64,000 nucleotides of DNA from Lepisosteus oculatus (lineage: Eukaryota > Chordata > Actinopteri > Semionotiformes > Lepisosteidae). Positions 1 through 13,434 of the stretch are shown one piece after another. The stretch's first letter is position 1, and each line of letters begins with the position of its first letter. The position numbers and the translations under genes are program-made. The stretch covers positions 18,344,001-18,408,000 of the forward strand of contig NC_090697.1 in the NCBI RefSeq assembly GCF_040954835.1. The letters are read 5' to 3'. The notes below the pieces were generated by a model. That model saw nothing but the letters and a program-made list of their open reading frames with translations, was not told the origin of the DNA and did not search any database.

Positions 1-90
1 TCAAAGATTTGGTTCAAACTACCAAATGGAGACTGGTGTGCCGACAAGCGGACCCTTGTCGGGATTGACGCTAGGAAAGAGAGAGGTATT
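1..90 (+). mobile_element. Tail of a 5S-headed SINE, cut by the window start
   Basis: The first bases match, in reverse complement, the tail of the intact element at 53959-54242: the strings AAGATTTGGTTCAAAC, CCAAATGGAGA, GCCGACAAGCGGACCC and ACGCTAGGA occur in the same order. Head and flank lie outside the window. Confidence 0.75.
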
Positions 91-247
91 ATGAAACTTC
101 GGAAATACATTTTGTAATTAAAGTTAGTTTTTTGGTTATTATAGTCAGATACACTCTTGTGATCAATGATCATGCAGCAACCTTTATCAGTATGCATTGC
201 TTTATATTTTAAGCGGTGCTTTAATTTTTGGTTATACTACTATCAAT

Positions 248-570
248 TCATCCATTTCTTAACCTGCTTTATCCCATACAGAGCTAGAGGGGGAGCCGGA
301 GCTTATCCCTACAAGTAACGGGTGCAAGGCAGGATACACCCTGGATGGGATGTCAGTCCATCGCAGGGCACGCACAGACACAAACACACTCACACAAGGA
401 CCGATTTTTCCAGATGCCAGGTAGGCTGCATGTCTTTGCACTGTGGGAGGAAACCAGAGCAACCGGAGGACACCCATGCAAACATGACAAACATCATGTA
501 GATAGCACCCCAGGAATGCATGAATGCACCCCAGCAATGCTAACCTCTGCGCCACCTTACTGCCCTATAT
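248..570 (-). mobile_element. tRNA-headed dispersed repeat (SINE-like), copy 1
   Basis: Reading the minus strand gives a degenerate tRNA-like head (GGTGGCGCAGAGGTTAGC), then the widespread fish sequence with a TCCTCC-GGTT-TCCTCC-type core, GCCCTGCGATGGACTGACATCC, a GTATCCTGCC motif and a tail near ATGGATGA. The same family recurs at 12.8, 33.1, 40.8, 42.5, 54.6 and 57.7 kb. Frames predicted here are artefacts of the repeat. Confidence 0.75.
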
Positions 571-664
571 TACTATAACATTACAAACATAGTTGTGTAA
601 GCACTGTATTGTATTGAATGTTGAGGTTTATCTATCCGTCACTGAAACAATTTTATTAATATCA

Positions 665-690
665 CTATTATTATTATTATTATTATTATT
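665..690. repeat. (ATT)n microsatellite
   Basis: Uninterrupted TTA/ATT trinucleotide run of about 26 bases in the 3' flank of EHD3. Confidence 0.95.
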
Positions 691-699
691 CATTTATAT

Positions 700-3600
700 A
701 TACAATATACATTCATTTTATAAATGCCACCAACGTGATCTAAAGTGTTGCTAATACTGTCAGATGAACATTGAAAAGCAGGTATAAGAGGGAGTGAGCA
801 AATCCATTTATATTATTAAGGCTGGTTCCACTGGTCCCGTGCTCAGCTTAAAAAGTGATATACAGTACAGTTCCGAAAATAATTAAGTCCAAATATGGAG
901 AAAAACAGCATTGCCAAGAGACTATGGTATAAATAAATCCTGAATTAGAATTTGTGGATTTTAAAGTATGGATAGCAAGATGTCCAGCGGGATTTGCTTT
1001 TCACCAAAACAGGCTTTATACCCATAAAACAGAGGGTGTAGTACTGATCCTCTGGGTATTGTCCCAGCTGCCCCAATGGCCATCTTGGTCTTCTGTAGCA
1101 TTCAGTTGTGGGTCTTTGTCGGTTTGCAATTTGTAGTCTACAGTTTAAAAGACAAAACAAAGGCAATGTGGTCTGTTGGTTGGTTCTGTCACTTTCAGAG
1201 TGAACTGCAAATCAGCCAAACGTCTTCTATCAGGCAGGATCTAATTCATTACTTCTAATGAAATTTAAATACACATTCTTGAAGAGGTCATGCTTTAGTG
1301 CATTACTCATTGCTGAAGTCATGTGAACCATGTGAACTAGTACACACAAAGGGCTTGAATTAATTGTGGAACTTGTTAAAGTACTTTCTTGTACCTAAAA
1401 TAACTTAGGTTTGACATCACAAAAGGTGGTGAATACTTATTGTATATGATTATCATATCCAAGCCTTTGACTTTTGTGCTGTTTTTGTTGACATTTAACT
1501 TCTTTCATTCACACATACAGTATACTGAGAGAGATTTTAAGTATAAATAACTTGATTTAAAAAATGCACGTACACCATTTGCAACAAAATGGGATGTTAT
1601 CGGATGGGGGTGAACCTTTATGCAAGACTATGTCAGTTTTTGTATGTGTTGCTAATGGTGTCCCTCCTTTACCTACCTGTCTCATCTCCTGGCCATAAAT
1701 CATGCAATTCTGTAGCAAGATCCAGACATTCAGACAAATGTTTTTTATGTGCTTGCTTTGTTCATAACATCTAGATGACTTCATCACATTAATTTCTTTT
1801 GTTGACCAGATTAATTTTGAAGAAGAAAAAAAAAAGTTTCAGCTGTAGAGCCGGAAAGAGAAGGAGAAGGCTCCACAGCCAAAACATTCAGCATGGAATA
1901 AATCTTTACTTGTTCCTTTGCAGTATAATTTTGGTTTGACTTATAGTTCATATTCAATTAAGTTAATGCATTTTCCAGTTCAGTGTGAAGGTTGTAACAT
2001 TGGTTTTATTAAAAAAATGAACTCCAGAAGTCCTTACTGCCTGTGATCTAAACAATCCTAAGTATAAAGGTAGGAGGGAGGTATTTTTCTAACACCTGCC
2101 CAATTCTAGAACTAGTCCTGTCTGGACTTTGTGCCTCTTTTCAGGTAATTGAGCCCATGTAATTACGTGTATATAAGAAAGAGTGTATATTACCTTTTGA
2201 TGACAAGGCAAGTGCCACTGCTTATTAAATGTATTCTGATCCACTGGTTCCTCATTTTGGGGTTCTTTTTTTTCTTCCTAAGCTTTTCAGAGCACTGTAA
2301 CATCATAAAACACATAAACGATATACAGGTAACACCCCTGAGAAATGGAGTGCTTTATATAAAAGCCTCTGAAAGTTATTTTGCTTGTGTTTCTTGTATC
2401 AATGCTGAACTATTGCGGTCTCACTTCCAATCAATGGTGACAAAAAGTACAAAATAGAAAACAGTGTCAGCATTTTCTTGTAAAAAAAAAAGATTTCTCA
2501 CTTTTAAACCTCAGAATTTAAGATTACATACCAAGAGGAGGTCATTTGTTTGATGACTTGTATCTCATTTCTAGTAGCTAAATCGTCATTTGTTTTATAG
2601 GAGCCAAAACATTCCCTCACTTCCCACAGGAACTGAACTAGTAATGAGAAGCAGCCTCCTGCACCAGGGTTAATTCTCTCTCTAAAAAGCAAAAAAATAT
2701 CAGAATTTGGAGAAATGCATTAGATATTCCACTAGGCCTTTCAGTGATTTTCTTCCAATTCCACCATCTTCTGAAGCAACAGAATGCCTTTATGACAGGC
2801 ATGAAAAAAACAAAGAAAATAAAAACATGACAGAATATGGTCTGTATTAACAGGTTTTATTTAATTTTGAAAGCTGAGCCTCCATCAATGAGGAATGTTT
2901 TAGCACTGGATTTTTCACAGGCTGGGAAGTTTACGGAAAACAGTCAGAAAGCTTTTTTTATACAGGTTTGTAAAGCAAACACTAACTAGGTTAACAGAGA
3001 ACTTGGGATTACACAACACCAGTCTACAAGAAGACATTATGCTACTTGTTATGAATAATACATCTATAATCTCACTGCGAACAGTTTCTGGCATCCCAGA
3101 GCATTTCCACCCATCTGCTCTTCTCAGAGAAGTTCCAGAGCTTAGAGCAGGCTGCTTGCATACGCTTTTCAGCACTTCAAAAATATAAAGCCAACCACAC
3201 ATCTTAAAAGATCACAATCAATGTGTTAGAAATCATAGAAAGGACAGGCAAAGTTGAGGGAATTTAAAAGGATGATCAAAAAATTTGAGTTACCAAAAAA
3301 TATGTTTTAATTAGTCATTTGGCTTTCATATATAATACTGTGCAGGTGCATGTTACAATTCCTGAATTCTTTCCATTTTAACACGTTGGATTTAAACATA
3401 CGACCAACAAGGTGAGAAAAATATTAGCAACAACTAGCCTATTAAATGGCAGCCTGCCAAAAACAAAGTGTGAGCTAAAAGGAAAAGTTACACTTTAAAT
3501 TAGGCCTTTGAACCTTAATGTACACTAACAAGCTGTATATGATATACTGTACAATAAGCTTTACATTTGCATATGACAGCTTATTAGCTAATAAAGGTTA

Positions 3601-5638
3601 AACCAGTAAATATAATAACAGAACTGACATTGCTTACTACTCAAAATTGGATTTAGCATTACGCTACTCACAGAATTTCAACAGATTGATGGTGAAATCA
3701 GTTCAGAAATTAAGGCAAAAAGATAATTCTCTAGTAGGCTTAATGGACAGTCACATTAAAAGGGTAATCTTGTTCTTCACAGTCTGGACATGGTTTGGCC
3801 AAGTGTTATTCAGGAAAAAGAGAAAATGATCCGCTTCAGTTAATGAGAATTTACCCATCTTTCCTGATTTTTGACACAGTACTGCATGTCCAGATATTTG
3901 GCTCAAATTTCCCAATGGTACTCAGTAGTCTAAAGGACTCATTTCATAGGATATGAAGAGACCATAGAGCATATTATCGTTAGAGCCTGTCACAATATTT
4001 TTTATGTTTTAATGAAAGTTTGGTGAGGACCTTATACAATCAAACATTTACTTTTTATTCAACCGTTACAGAAAAGAAGCTTGAGCATCCAATTGTTTGA
4101 AGAGGCATAATGTCACTTTTTAAAACTGTAATGGTAATAAAGTGTAACTAAAAAGAGGATACAAAAACATTTATTCATACTTGAAACAATTTTTTCCTGC
4201 CATCTTACTGAAAATGTTTCTCTCACACTGTTTTTGCTGCTATTGCAAAAAAGGAATAAATAAATGTAAATGTGTGTGGATTAGTTATAATAAGCAACAA
4301 ATCAGCAAGGCATGTGTCAGTGTGATATGAACAGCGTCGGGATGCTCTAGGGCTCACACATTGCAGAGTTATTTCATTGCTTGATTGAAGGTACACTACA
4401 CACCTCTCATCCAGTCTAATAATTTAATTACGCTCTGTCGGGATAGAACTGCTTAATTAATTATAGCCTCCTTTCAAATCGTTGTGGGAAACCTCTATTT
4501 GACACAAAGGAAAATCTCCATCAGTGTGCTAATTTCTGCGCTAAAAGGCCACACTACATAAATAAAAGAAATCTGTTATAAATAGTGAAAATAATAAACA
4601 GCAGGCTGTTATCTGACCTGTTACTGGAGTAATATTTTCCTCATTGTAACAACTATTCTCTAAGCACTACCAGACTCAGCATCTCCAAAATGTATAAGCA
4701 AGAGCATAGTGTCAACCTGGAGAAAACTATTCTACCATAGAAGCACACATTATTTTAAGATAGCTAACAACAGAGGTATGTCACAAGTTATTCTGCACCA
4801 TCTTTTCATAGAAACATTTCCCAGATTTCAGATTTCCCCAAAAAAGTGTCCGTTTTCCATTCAGCAGACATTTAAATACATCCTACAAAGTACTCTAGGT
4901 AGCTGTAATAAGATAAATATTTATTCATGTATAGTAAGTAGACAGGGATACTACTTCTAATTTTAAACACTAAGCACTTAAAAGACCTCTCAACTGCCAA
5001 CACAAGAAAAAAACTTCAGTTACCTAATTTAACAGTCTCTCGGTCAGGCTATGAAGGGCTTGCATTTAAGTTTTGATGCTGCCTGTTTGCAAGAAGAAAG
5101 AAGATCTCTACACCTACTTCTACAAGGTCATCAGATACAATATATGAATATATTATGTTCTAGAGTTACAGTATGTGTATCTGTACAAAGAGGAACAAGT
5201 CTAAAGAATTAAGACATTTTCCCTTACAAAGCATGCCTAGGGTCCTGAAAAGCCAAATAATATTCTTCTAAGTTTAGACTCAAAGAAGAAAAAAAGATGG
5301 CAATTTCATTTCGTATCAGTCTTACCCAACAACTCTTTTCCTTTTAACACCCACAAGAGTAGGCTAATAGGAAGACTGCTTTTAGCAATCCATGTGTATA
5401 TAGATTGGTGAACCAGACCCTCTCTAAAGCATGGTAACAAAGGGGATCTAAACCTAAATTTCTCCTCACCACACTCTCTTGATTAAGATTCATTCAATTT
5501 AAGAAACAAAAAAGTTGCAGCAAGGAAGCAATTTTATCCCTGCTTTCACTGGCTGACCAAAGGGTCTGAAAACTGTGCTCCTTTTTGTTAAGTTTCTGAA
5601 GCCTACATTCTACTTCCCATTATTATTTGCACCCTCAT
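700..5638. other. EHD3 3' flank, probably including its 3' UTR; no other gene seen
   Basis: AT-rich single-copy-looking DNA. Short open frames here have no family resemblance. Poly(A) signals for the minus-strand EHD3 transcript occur near 4920, 4170, 4054 and 2852, so the message may end anywhere in this range. The stretch 4320-4570 has features of a conserved non-coding element (see findings). Confidence 0.6.
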
Positions 5639-6166
5639 TTATTCAGCAATTTTCCTCTTGGAAGGAGGGACTAGGTGTGGAGGGAGCTCACTGGGTAGCT
5701 CATGGCCTTCCAGTTTGACCTTGATAAGGTGGTTCGCCAGGGCAAACTCCTCATCATCCAGCATGCCATCTTTGTCAATGTCAGACAGTTTCCAAATTTT
5801 CCCCAGTACAGTGTTGGGTAGCTTAGACTTCACCATCTCTCTCTTGGCATTGGCGCCAGTGACTTTCCCATTGACGGGGGAAAGAGTGTAGAAGATTTCG
5901 TCATACATGGGTTTGTCTCGGATCACCACCCACTCCACCTCGTCGATGCCTTCGCCTGCTCCCTCGCCATAGCCATGACCAAAAGGCCCGTTGAGCGTGC
6001 CGTCGAAGGCACCTCCCTTGACCACCTGGTTGGGTTTCTGGGTCTCCTCCTGCCTTACCAGCACCATGAGCTGAGCAATGTCGTTGGCCAACATGTCATC
6101 TACAGTGTCCAGCAGTTTTGCCTTCAGTGGCTGAAACTTGGTCAGGTCATGGGCTTGTAGCTGATC
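5639..6166 (-). CDS. EHD3: EHD3 terminal coding exon 6 (EH domain and stop)
   Basis: Encodes residues 361-535 and the TAA stop at 5641-5639. It starts [20 protein letters not shown], passes through the glycine-rich linker [17 protein letters not shown] (421-436) and ends with the EH domain and the basic tail PPSKRKIAE. The EF-hand loop D489-x-D491-x-D493-G-x-L-x-x-E500 keeps the acidic ligands. The acceptor is TTCTTTCAG. The EH domain binds NPF-containing partners in known family members. Confidence 0.97.
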   Translation of the reverse strand, partial: DQLQAHDLTKFQPLKAKLLDTVDDMLANDIAQLMVLVRQEETQKPNQVVKGGAFDGTLNGPFGHGYGEGAGEGIDEVEWVVIRDKPMYDEIFYTLSPVNGKVTGANAKREMVKSKLPNTVLGKIWKLSDIDKDGMLDDEEFALANHLIKVKLEGHELPSELPPHLVPPSKRKIAE

Positions 6167-9100
6167 CTGAAAGAAGAAATACGGGAAAGATGGGTTGGTT
6201 TATCTGTTTTTTACTTTTCACCCAAACACATCACCCAAGGAACACCATCCCTACTGTGAAGAATGGCAGAGGCAGAATCATATTACTAAGATGATTCTCA
6301 TCACTAAGCACTTGTCAGGGTACAACTGAAAATGAATGGAGCAAGTCAATAAAAGTCCTTGAGGAAAACCTGCAGCCTTCTGCAGGAAAGCTGAAACTGG
6401 GATGGAAGTTCACCTTTCAGCTTGACAATTACCCAAAAAACATTGAAGCTGCTAAAGAAACAAAAAATTAAACCTCCTCAAGTCATCCAGTCAGAGCCCT
6501 GACCTCCATACAACTGAACATTTGTGGAATCACTTGAAGGTTGCAGCCTATTAAAGCTTTTAATAACAAAGGTTACACACAAGAGACCATTCAGGTCACT
6601 ACTGTAGGTGCTTGAGTGAATAGTTGAAGTAATGTACTTAACTATATTGGACATACTTTACGGTTCTGCTTTGTTTTTGTCTTGGTTCTGAACAGCACAT
6701 AGGTTTAAATCTTATATGCAAAACTGCATCTAAGTTCTGTAGTGTATTTTCTCACACTTGGAAATGGGTCTCACCTGCATTTTCTTTAGGTTAGGGAAAT
6801 CCCCTGGAGAAATCTGATGTTCCCTCTCAATTCGCCCGTAGATTTCCCCCAAACTGTTTATCAACTCCTTCTTCTTGTTTTCTTTTCCAAAGACAGCAGG
6901 CATCTCTTTCTTCAAGGAGCTGATTATGTAAGCATGGACCTGCAAAATCAATTTAAAGACACCGAGGTTAGCAGAGGCAATTCTCATCTATGCATGGACT
7001 TTCCATGGGTTTCAATCTAACACCTCTTTGCCGCTTTCTGAATGTACGTGTTTCTGGTCTCTGTGACCTTTTAACAGGGAATAAAGAGAAAAGGGCGAAC
7101 CTAGATGAGCAGAGAAGCTGGCAGAATTTCAGTACACTGATGTTTGTTAGTGAGCATTTATAAACCAGGAGTAAGATTCAGAGCATGGCTTACTGTGTTA
7201 ACATATTGAAAAAAATTAAGGAAAAATCACAGCAGTCCAACAGAATGAGACATTCTTCTGATTGACAGTGCCGATATTCAACTACTCAGAGAGGACTCGG
7301 CCATTGAACACCTGTCTATAATATGGCAATGAGATCTCCAGGTGGAAATGAAATTATTGGAACAGCTCTTCAATATGAACAGCCACAGCCCCTACATCGA
7401 AATGTACAGCTTTTGTAAAATATTTCCAAGGAACCATAATATTTCCAGAAGAGACTGCAAAATGATAATGCTAAAAATTAAGCAGCAGAGTAAAAAATAA
7501 TCTTATGGACATTTTGGACCACAAATCAAAAATAAAATCAGAACAATTTTGCAGCTGTTCCACAATAATAATGGGGGACACAAGTTGGTATACCATCTTA
7601 AGCAGCACCAAAGCATCCTTGAATCACAAGTTATAGATCTCTACTTATAAGTGCTTCTGAAAGAAGATTCCAAAGTTCTCACAGGACAGTTCTAGTCAGC
7701 TTAAGACTAAACACGGATTAAAATAATAATAATTCACAGTCCTTGCAGCACTATTCCAGGAATCACAAAATTAGGGAAATAAAATTCAAACAATGAAACA
7801 GGTTAGAGGGTATCAGCTTTGATGAATATAAATTAAAAACCTGAGAAACCAGCAGAGCATCCTTGACCTAGTAATGGAGCATTCTTGAGGATCCTAACGA
7901 CTGATCTACTGTTCTTAAAACAAGCCCCAGCCAGTTGGGAGCTAAAAGACGATTGTTAAAAATTAAATGGTAACAGAGTCCAGAGTGTACTTAATACAGT
8001 TCCAAACATCTTAAGCATGGTAACAGAGTCTCCTGCAGCATACACAGAACATACAGGTATAGAGTGTCATATTAAAACAAGCAGCAGTAGTGGCATGCAC
8101 ACATCTCCCGGCACAAACAAATACAGATGGCGATCTCAGGCAGCTCAGGACTAACCACAAGAGAGAGATGAGGATAAAATGTGATGCAAGGCCTACCATT
8201 AAAAATGAAGAGGTGACAATTCCTCAGAAGTCCTTGGAAGGTAAAGAATATTTAGGAAGAAGCAGACAAAGCACAGAATGAAAACTGCAATCTTCTAGCC
8301 TAAATTACAGTGTGTCTCTCATTACAAAAAGAAATACCGTATCTCTAGTGTAGTCAATATCTTCTGAAAATTTTAGTAAACACCATGGTGTGAGTAGGTT
8401 TTAACAAAACATTACATACACTATTTAAAATAAACATAAATCTGCATATGGAGAAAACAGTTCCAGAGGAGTCAGAAAAGGTAGAAGAACCCCTGATGCT
8501 TACTTCAATCCCATATCAAAGAATTTCTTCGTTACTTTAACATTACATGCTTGACAGGAGCATCAGCCTTTTACAGCATTTTGCAGCTCATTAGCACAAC
8601 CATTTACACAGTGCACATTTGTGCCAGCTGAATGATATACTAACCTCAACACCCACACATACTGTAATAGCATGGCAATACATTCCCTGTTTTTTCCAAT
8701 AGGAAGGCATTTTAGCCATTTACAGACAGTTGATACTTGCACAAAGCTGCCAACAGCAGTTACAGATGTATACTACATAATATGAATAGAATTGTCCAAT
8801 AACCCATCTTTTACCATCTGGATGAGTGAACAGCAATTATATTCTTCAAACAGCACTTTTTATGTATTGGCATCTGATTTTGAACAATAACACTGTAGAA
8901 ATTTCTGTGAAAGCCAATTTAAAAAATGCAAAAACAGTTTACAAACAGGGTTGATCAGGTCTGAAAATGAGTAACATGTTTCTGTAAGATGAAAACTGCA
9001 GTAGCTGAAGTCCTTCTGATAAGAACTATTTTTAAAAGCAATGTTCAAATAATGCAGGAGATGCAAATTCCACTTTCACATCTCAATCTTATCCAGATCC

Positions 9101-12100
9101 ACATCTGATAGACTCTGGGATACATCAATATTAGATTCCACACAATTCCTCACAAACTGGCTTAAATGCCTTGCTCTAAGTCTTTGGTGATGACACTTTC
9201 TGGTTGTATACATAATCCTACAATGTTTTCAGACTGAAAGTAGCACACACATAAAAGCTAGTATGACACAACAATTTATTGACCTAGTATTGTATTGAGG
9301 ATGAGAAGCTCAATAGACCATATAAAGCATTCCACTCTGGAAACTAACATTGTATATCAATTATCTCACTGAACTGAAAGAGGGAAAGGCAATTACATAG
9401 CTGCTGACAGGGGAGGAAGAGTAACTTGCTTCTGTGAATAAAAACAATGCCAAGGAAGAAGATGTCCCGTTCTGAAGTGGACAGCTGTTTCAGGATTCTG
9501 ACCCAAAGTCCTAAGAACTTCAACTGTACCTTCCTTTAGCTAAGTGGCAGTTTCAGGAACAGACCACCTGGGATTGGCACACTATCCAGCTGAGAGAGCA
9601 CAGGATCTGCTCTCTTTCCCAAGGCCACTGAATAAGGGAAACAGGAGGCAAGGACTGCCTGTGCTTTTGGAGCTCTGGCTGTGATCCATTTGTCTGTCAA
9701 ATGAACATTATGTGGCTTAAAATTAAACGCTTTACTTCCTTTTTAATCCAAAAGGTTTTATCACCTTTTTAAACTATGCTCATCGGTGCCTCATAATTTC
9801 AATTATTCTTCCGATACAGAAAAATAATGAAATAGAGAGAGAGACTCGTGATAAAATATCACAAATGAGGCCAATGTTCCTTTTGGTACTTTTGGACAGC
9901 CTGAAAAATGAGCCCTGTTACTGCCAAGCTTATTGTCAACTGGGTACACTGTGCAAAAGAAAAAAGCACTACAGGGATTAAAAATACTGCTGATGCAACT
10001 CGTTCTTGTCGTCTTCAAGGAACTTTTTGTGGTGCTTTCTAATCACTCAAGTTTACTCACACCTTCTTCCAAATGCTGCTCATCACTTATCACAAGCAAT
10101 TTCTTCAACTCTGAACAGACACACAAAGTAATTTGTACATACATGTGTGCAGAAAATACTCCTTGCAATCCATCATTTCTCATGAGTTTTGAAAATGTAT
10201 GCAAAAAAGACTCAAAAATTGCATTATCTACATAATAATTGGTATTAAGACAAAAAACATGGAAGTGAAGTCTGCAGTAAGAAGCTGAACTGCAGGATGG
10301 AAGACAGAATTCCTTATAATGGAATTAGAACGGAATGTTCTGCCTTCCCCCACTGTATCAAGAAACACTTAGGAAATTTTTCATGTGCAGAGCAGATAAT
10401 TTTACTATCTGACCAGAGACCTCCAATGAAGCAACCTAGTCTGCCGAGTGACCTTTCCTTCCTCGCAATTGTTTGCAATATGCTCACATGGTTAAACTCT
10501 TAACTATGTGCTGCTAGTTAGGAACAGCTACTCGAACGTGCAATGCTACTGGAGTTTCCACAGGAGAGTGCAAGTCTGACGCCAGATTATACCACTCACT
10601 GCCTGGTAGAAATTTTTAGCGAAGAAAAAAAGCAAGTGAGTGACATTTAAGGACCGTTAACTTGATAAATGATAGTGCTTTATGCATCAAAAAGGAACTT
10701 GTCAACTGTGAGAGCAATGCAAAGGTACTGTGTATCAATTTCTTTTGGCCTCAAATCTCAAAGTCTCTATGCCAGCATGATGACCAGTTTTTGTACTTTG
10801 TTCTGCAATGTATTCCACATGACTGAGACTTTATACATGAACTCCATTTTCCATGTCTAAGCCGTTTTAAAAATTAGGTGTGAATGCTGCAAAACAGCCT
10901 TTGCAAATGTGGATAAAGTGCTAATTACAAGAATACTCAACTCATAAAACCATCAATGAAATGATCAAAAATAGAAATAACATATACGAGAGACATTTCA
11001 CTACGCAGTCACAAAAGACAAGATTGAAACATTTCTCACTGATACTGTGAAACAGAACAACAGATGAACACATTAAGAAATAGACCAAGTTAAAAATAAC
11101 CTTAAACTTATGCAGTTGAATTTGCTCAACATGATTAAGCGCTTTTCTCTCGCAATCACATGAAACACAAAACATGCTGTTCGTAGATCAGGAATGTTGC
11201 ACATCAGTAGGTTGTGCTGTGGTTTTCTGTGGGTAAGAGAGGCCACAGGCGGAGCGAAACAACACTCTGTGGGCTGCTTGTGACGCTCTGTACTGCAGCA
11301 ACAAGAGAGCAAGCTGGCCTACTAGCACAGACCAGTCGATCACAGCCCGGCTACGGCTGGCATAGTGACAGGCTGCCATGTTGAACCCATTCTGAAGAAT
11401 AACGTACAGTACTTCCCATGCTAACCAGCTGCAGAACTATGGGGCTTTTTAAAAAAAAGTTAATATTGGACTATATTTCCTTCAGCCTGCCAGCTCAAAA
11501 CCATTTACAGTAGAATTAACCAATTCTGTACAGACTGAATGCTTTTCAATCTGTACAGAAGCAAAACAAGCACAACATAATCCACAAAAACAAAATGAAT
11601 CCAGCACCAGGATACTGAGTGGAACTAATCTAGTCCTGGCCATCTGACATGCAAAGCTGGACAACATCTAGGAAAGCAGAAGCTCAATCAGCTGATGTCA
11701 AACCAATGTTTAATTTCAGAAGTACAGGATATTGTCAATTAAACTCTAAAGCCCTTAGGGAAAAACACTGCTCTTTATAAGTGGTCAAAAACCGCTTGGA
11801 ATGGTTTCCTTTGAGTAACATTAAGGCAATGCTTGATAGTTGACTGAAGGTTATCACTGCATTCTTTCTTCATTCTTCATTTGATAGATAGAAATCTGGC
11901 AACCTACTGAATTGTAACAAAAACATATTGTAGGATAGCTGGTGACTAAGTCTAATATCAGAACTTTAATTGTATTTAATTTAAGATGAAAGGTGAAAGC
12001 AGACACTCAAAGCAGCTCAGCAGTCACTACTCAATGCTAATGCAGGATTAGTGTTGTTCATCAGATAAAAGTAACACTGACAAGACAGTGGATGTAATTA

Positions 12101-13375
12101 CAACAAAAACTGTAAATTTGTTTTATGTTGCAATGATGACGGGTTTGTGACAATGGGGAGGATTTGTGGTTGAACGATCTACAGCACTTCCTTTAAGATG
12201 TCTTTACAGAGTATCATATCCTGTATTATAGGCAGGTATTTTACATAAGAACCACTTTGAAGTTCAAAAAGCTCATGCATTCCAGATGTCTTGAACCACT
12301 AAGAACACCCGTCTCTTCATTTAAAATTGATGAACATCTTTTCATATTTCATTTTCACGACTTGGGACATAGTCACTTCATCATATCTTCTATAAACTTT
12401 CTTAAAGTAATTTTTACCGATTCCAACAAGTGTTTTCTCACTGTGCATAAAAGCTATTTAGACAATATATACTGGATTTTGAGGCAAATCTATTTTTTCA
12501 AGTGGTTTGAATGGATCTCCTTTGAAAACTATTAATGCAGGCTCAAAGCAGCTTAACTACGTTTAAGAAAGGGCATCATGATGCCTACCCACTGAGCAAG
12601 ATCACTTTTATACCCTTGTTTATGTTATTAACCTTCTCCACCTGCCATCAGTTTCTACAGCTGTTGATTGAGGTAGAAATCCAAAAAGTGCAGCTAAACA
12701 TGAGGTAAGGCGATGTAAAAACACAAACCCTAGAAAGGTAGCGCTGGACAGGATACTCAAAATTGTCCTTTGTCTCTATTGCCTTGTGATGGATTTTCAT
12801 CCCACATCCACAAGGATTGTGCTCTTGCCCTGCCTTGCGGCCTACAGTTTCAGGTGCAGGCTTTGGTTTGTGGCTTATGGATAGGAGATGGATGAATGGA
12901 TAGAAAAAGTCTTACCTTTGCCAGCCGTGCCCTCTTGATAAGGTCATTGAGCTTCCTCAAAGCAGCATTTCTGGGCAAGGACTGGATGTCCTTGAACAGG
13001 TCCTGCTCCTCTGCTTCAAACAGCTTGCGGTTGTCTGGGATGAGCAGCGGGTGGGACCAGAAGGAGCCAATGTAGACGCGGATGACTTCGGGGGTGTTGA
13101 CAATCTTGCCCAGCGACCACATGAGGGCGCCATAGACCCGCATCAGCTGCTGGGTTTCGATTTGGTCAGCCTTGTTCAGAACCACGCGGATTTTGTCCTC
13201 ATGGTTCTTCAGAGCCTTGATGACCTCGGAGAACTCATCAGAGATGTCCAGCTTGTGGGCGTCGAACAGCAGGATGATGCGGTCCACCCTCTCGGCGAAC
13301 CACTCCAGCACTGCGGCAAAGTCATAGCCTGAGAAAGGGGAAGGAAGAAAAATTAAATTAAAATGGGTAGTAGTA

Positions 13376-13434
<59 letters not shown>

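Noticed and set aside
5658..6160. Plus-strand open frames opposite EHD3 exon 6
   Set aside because: Antisense shadows of the EH-domain exon.
13051..13332. Open frame on the plus strand opposite EHD3 exon 4
   Set aside because: Antisense shadow of a GC-rich exon; no motif and no splice context.
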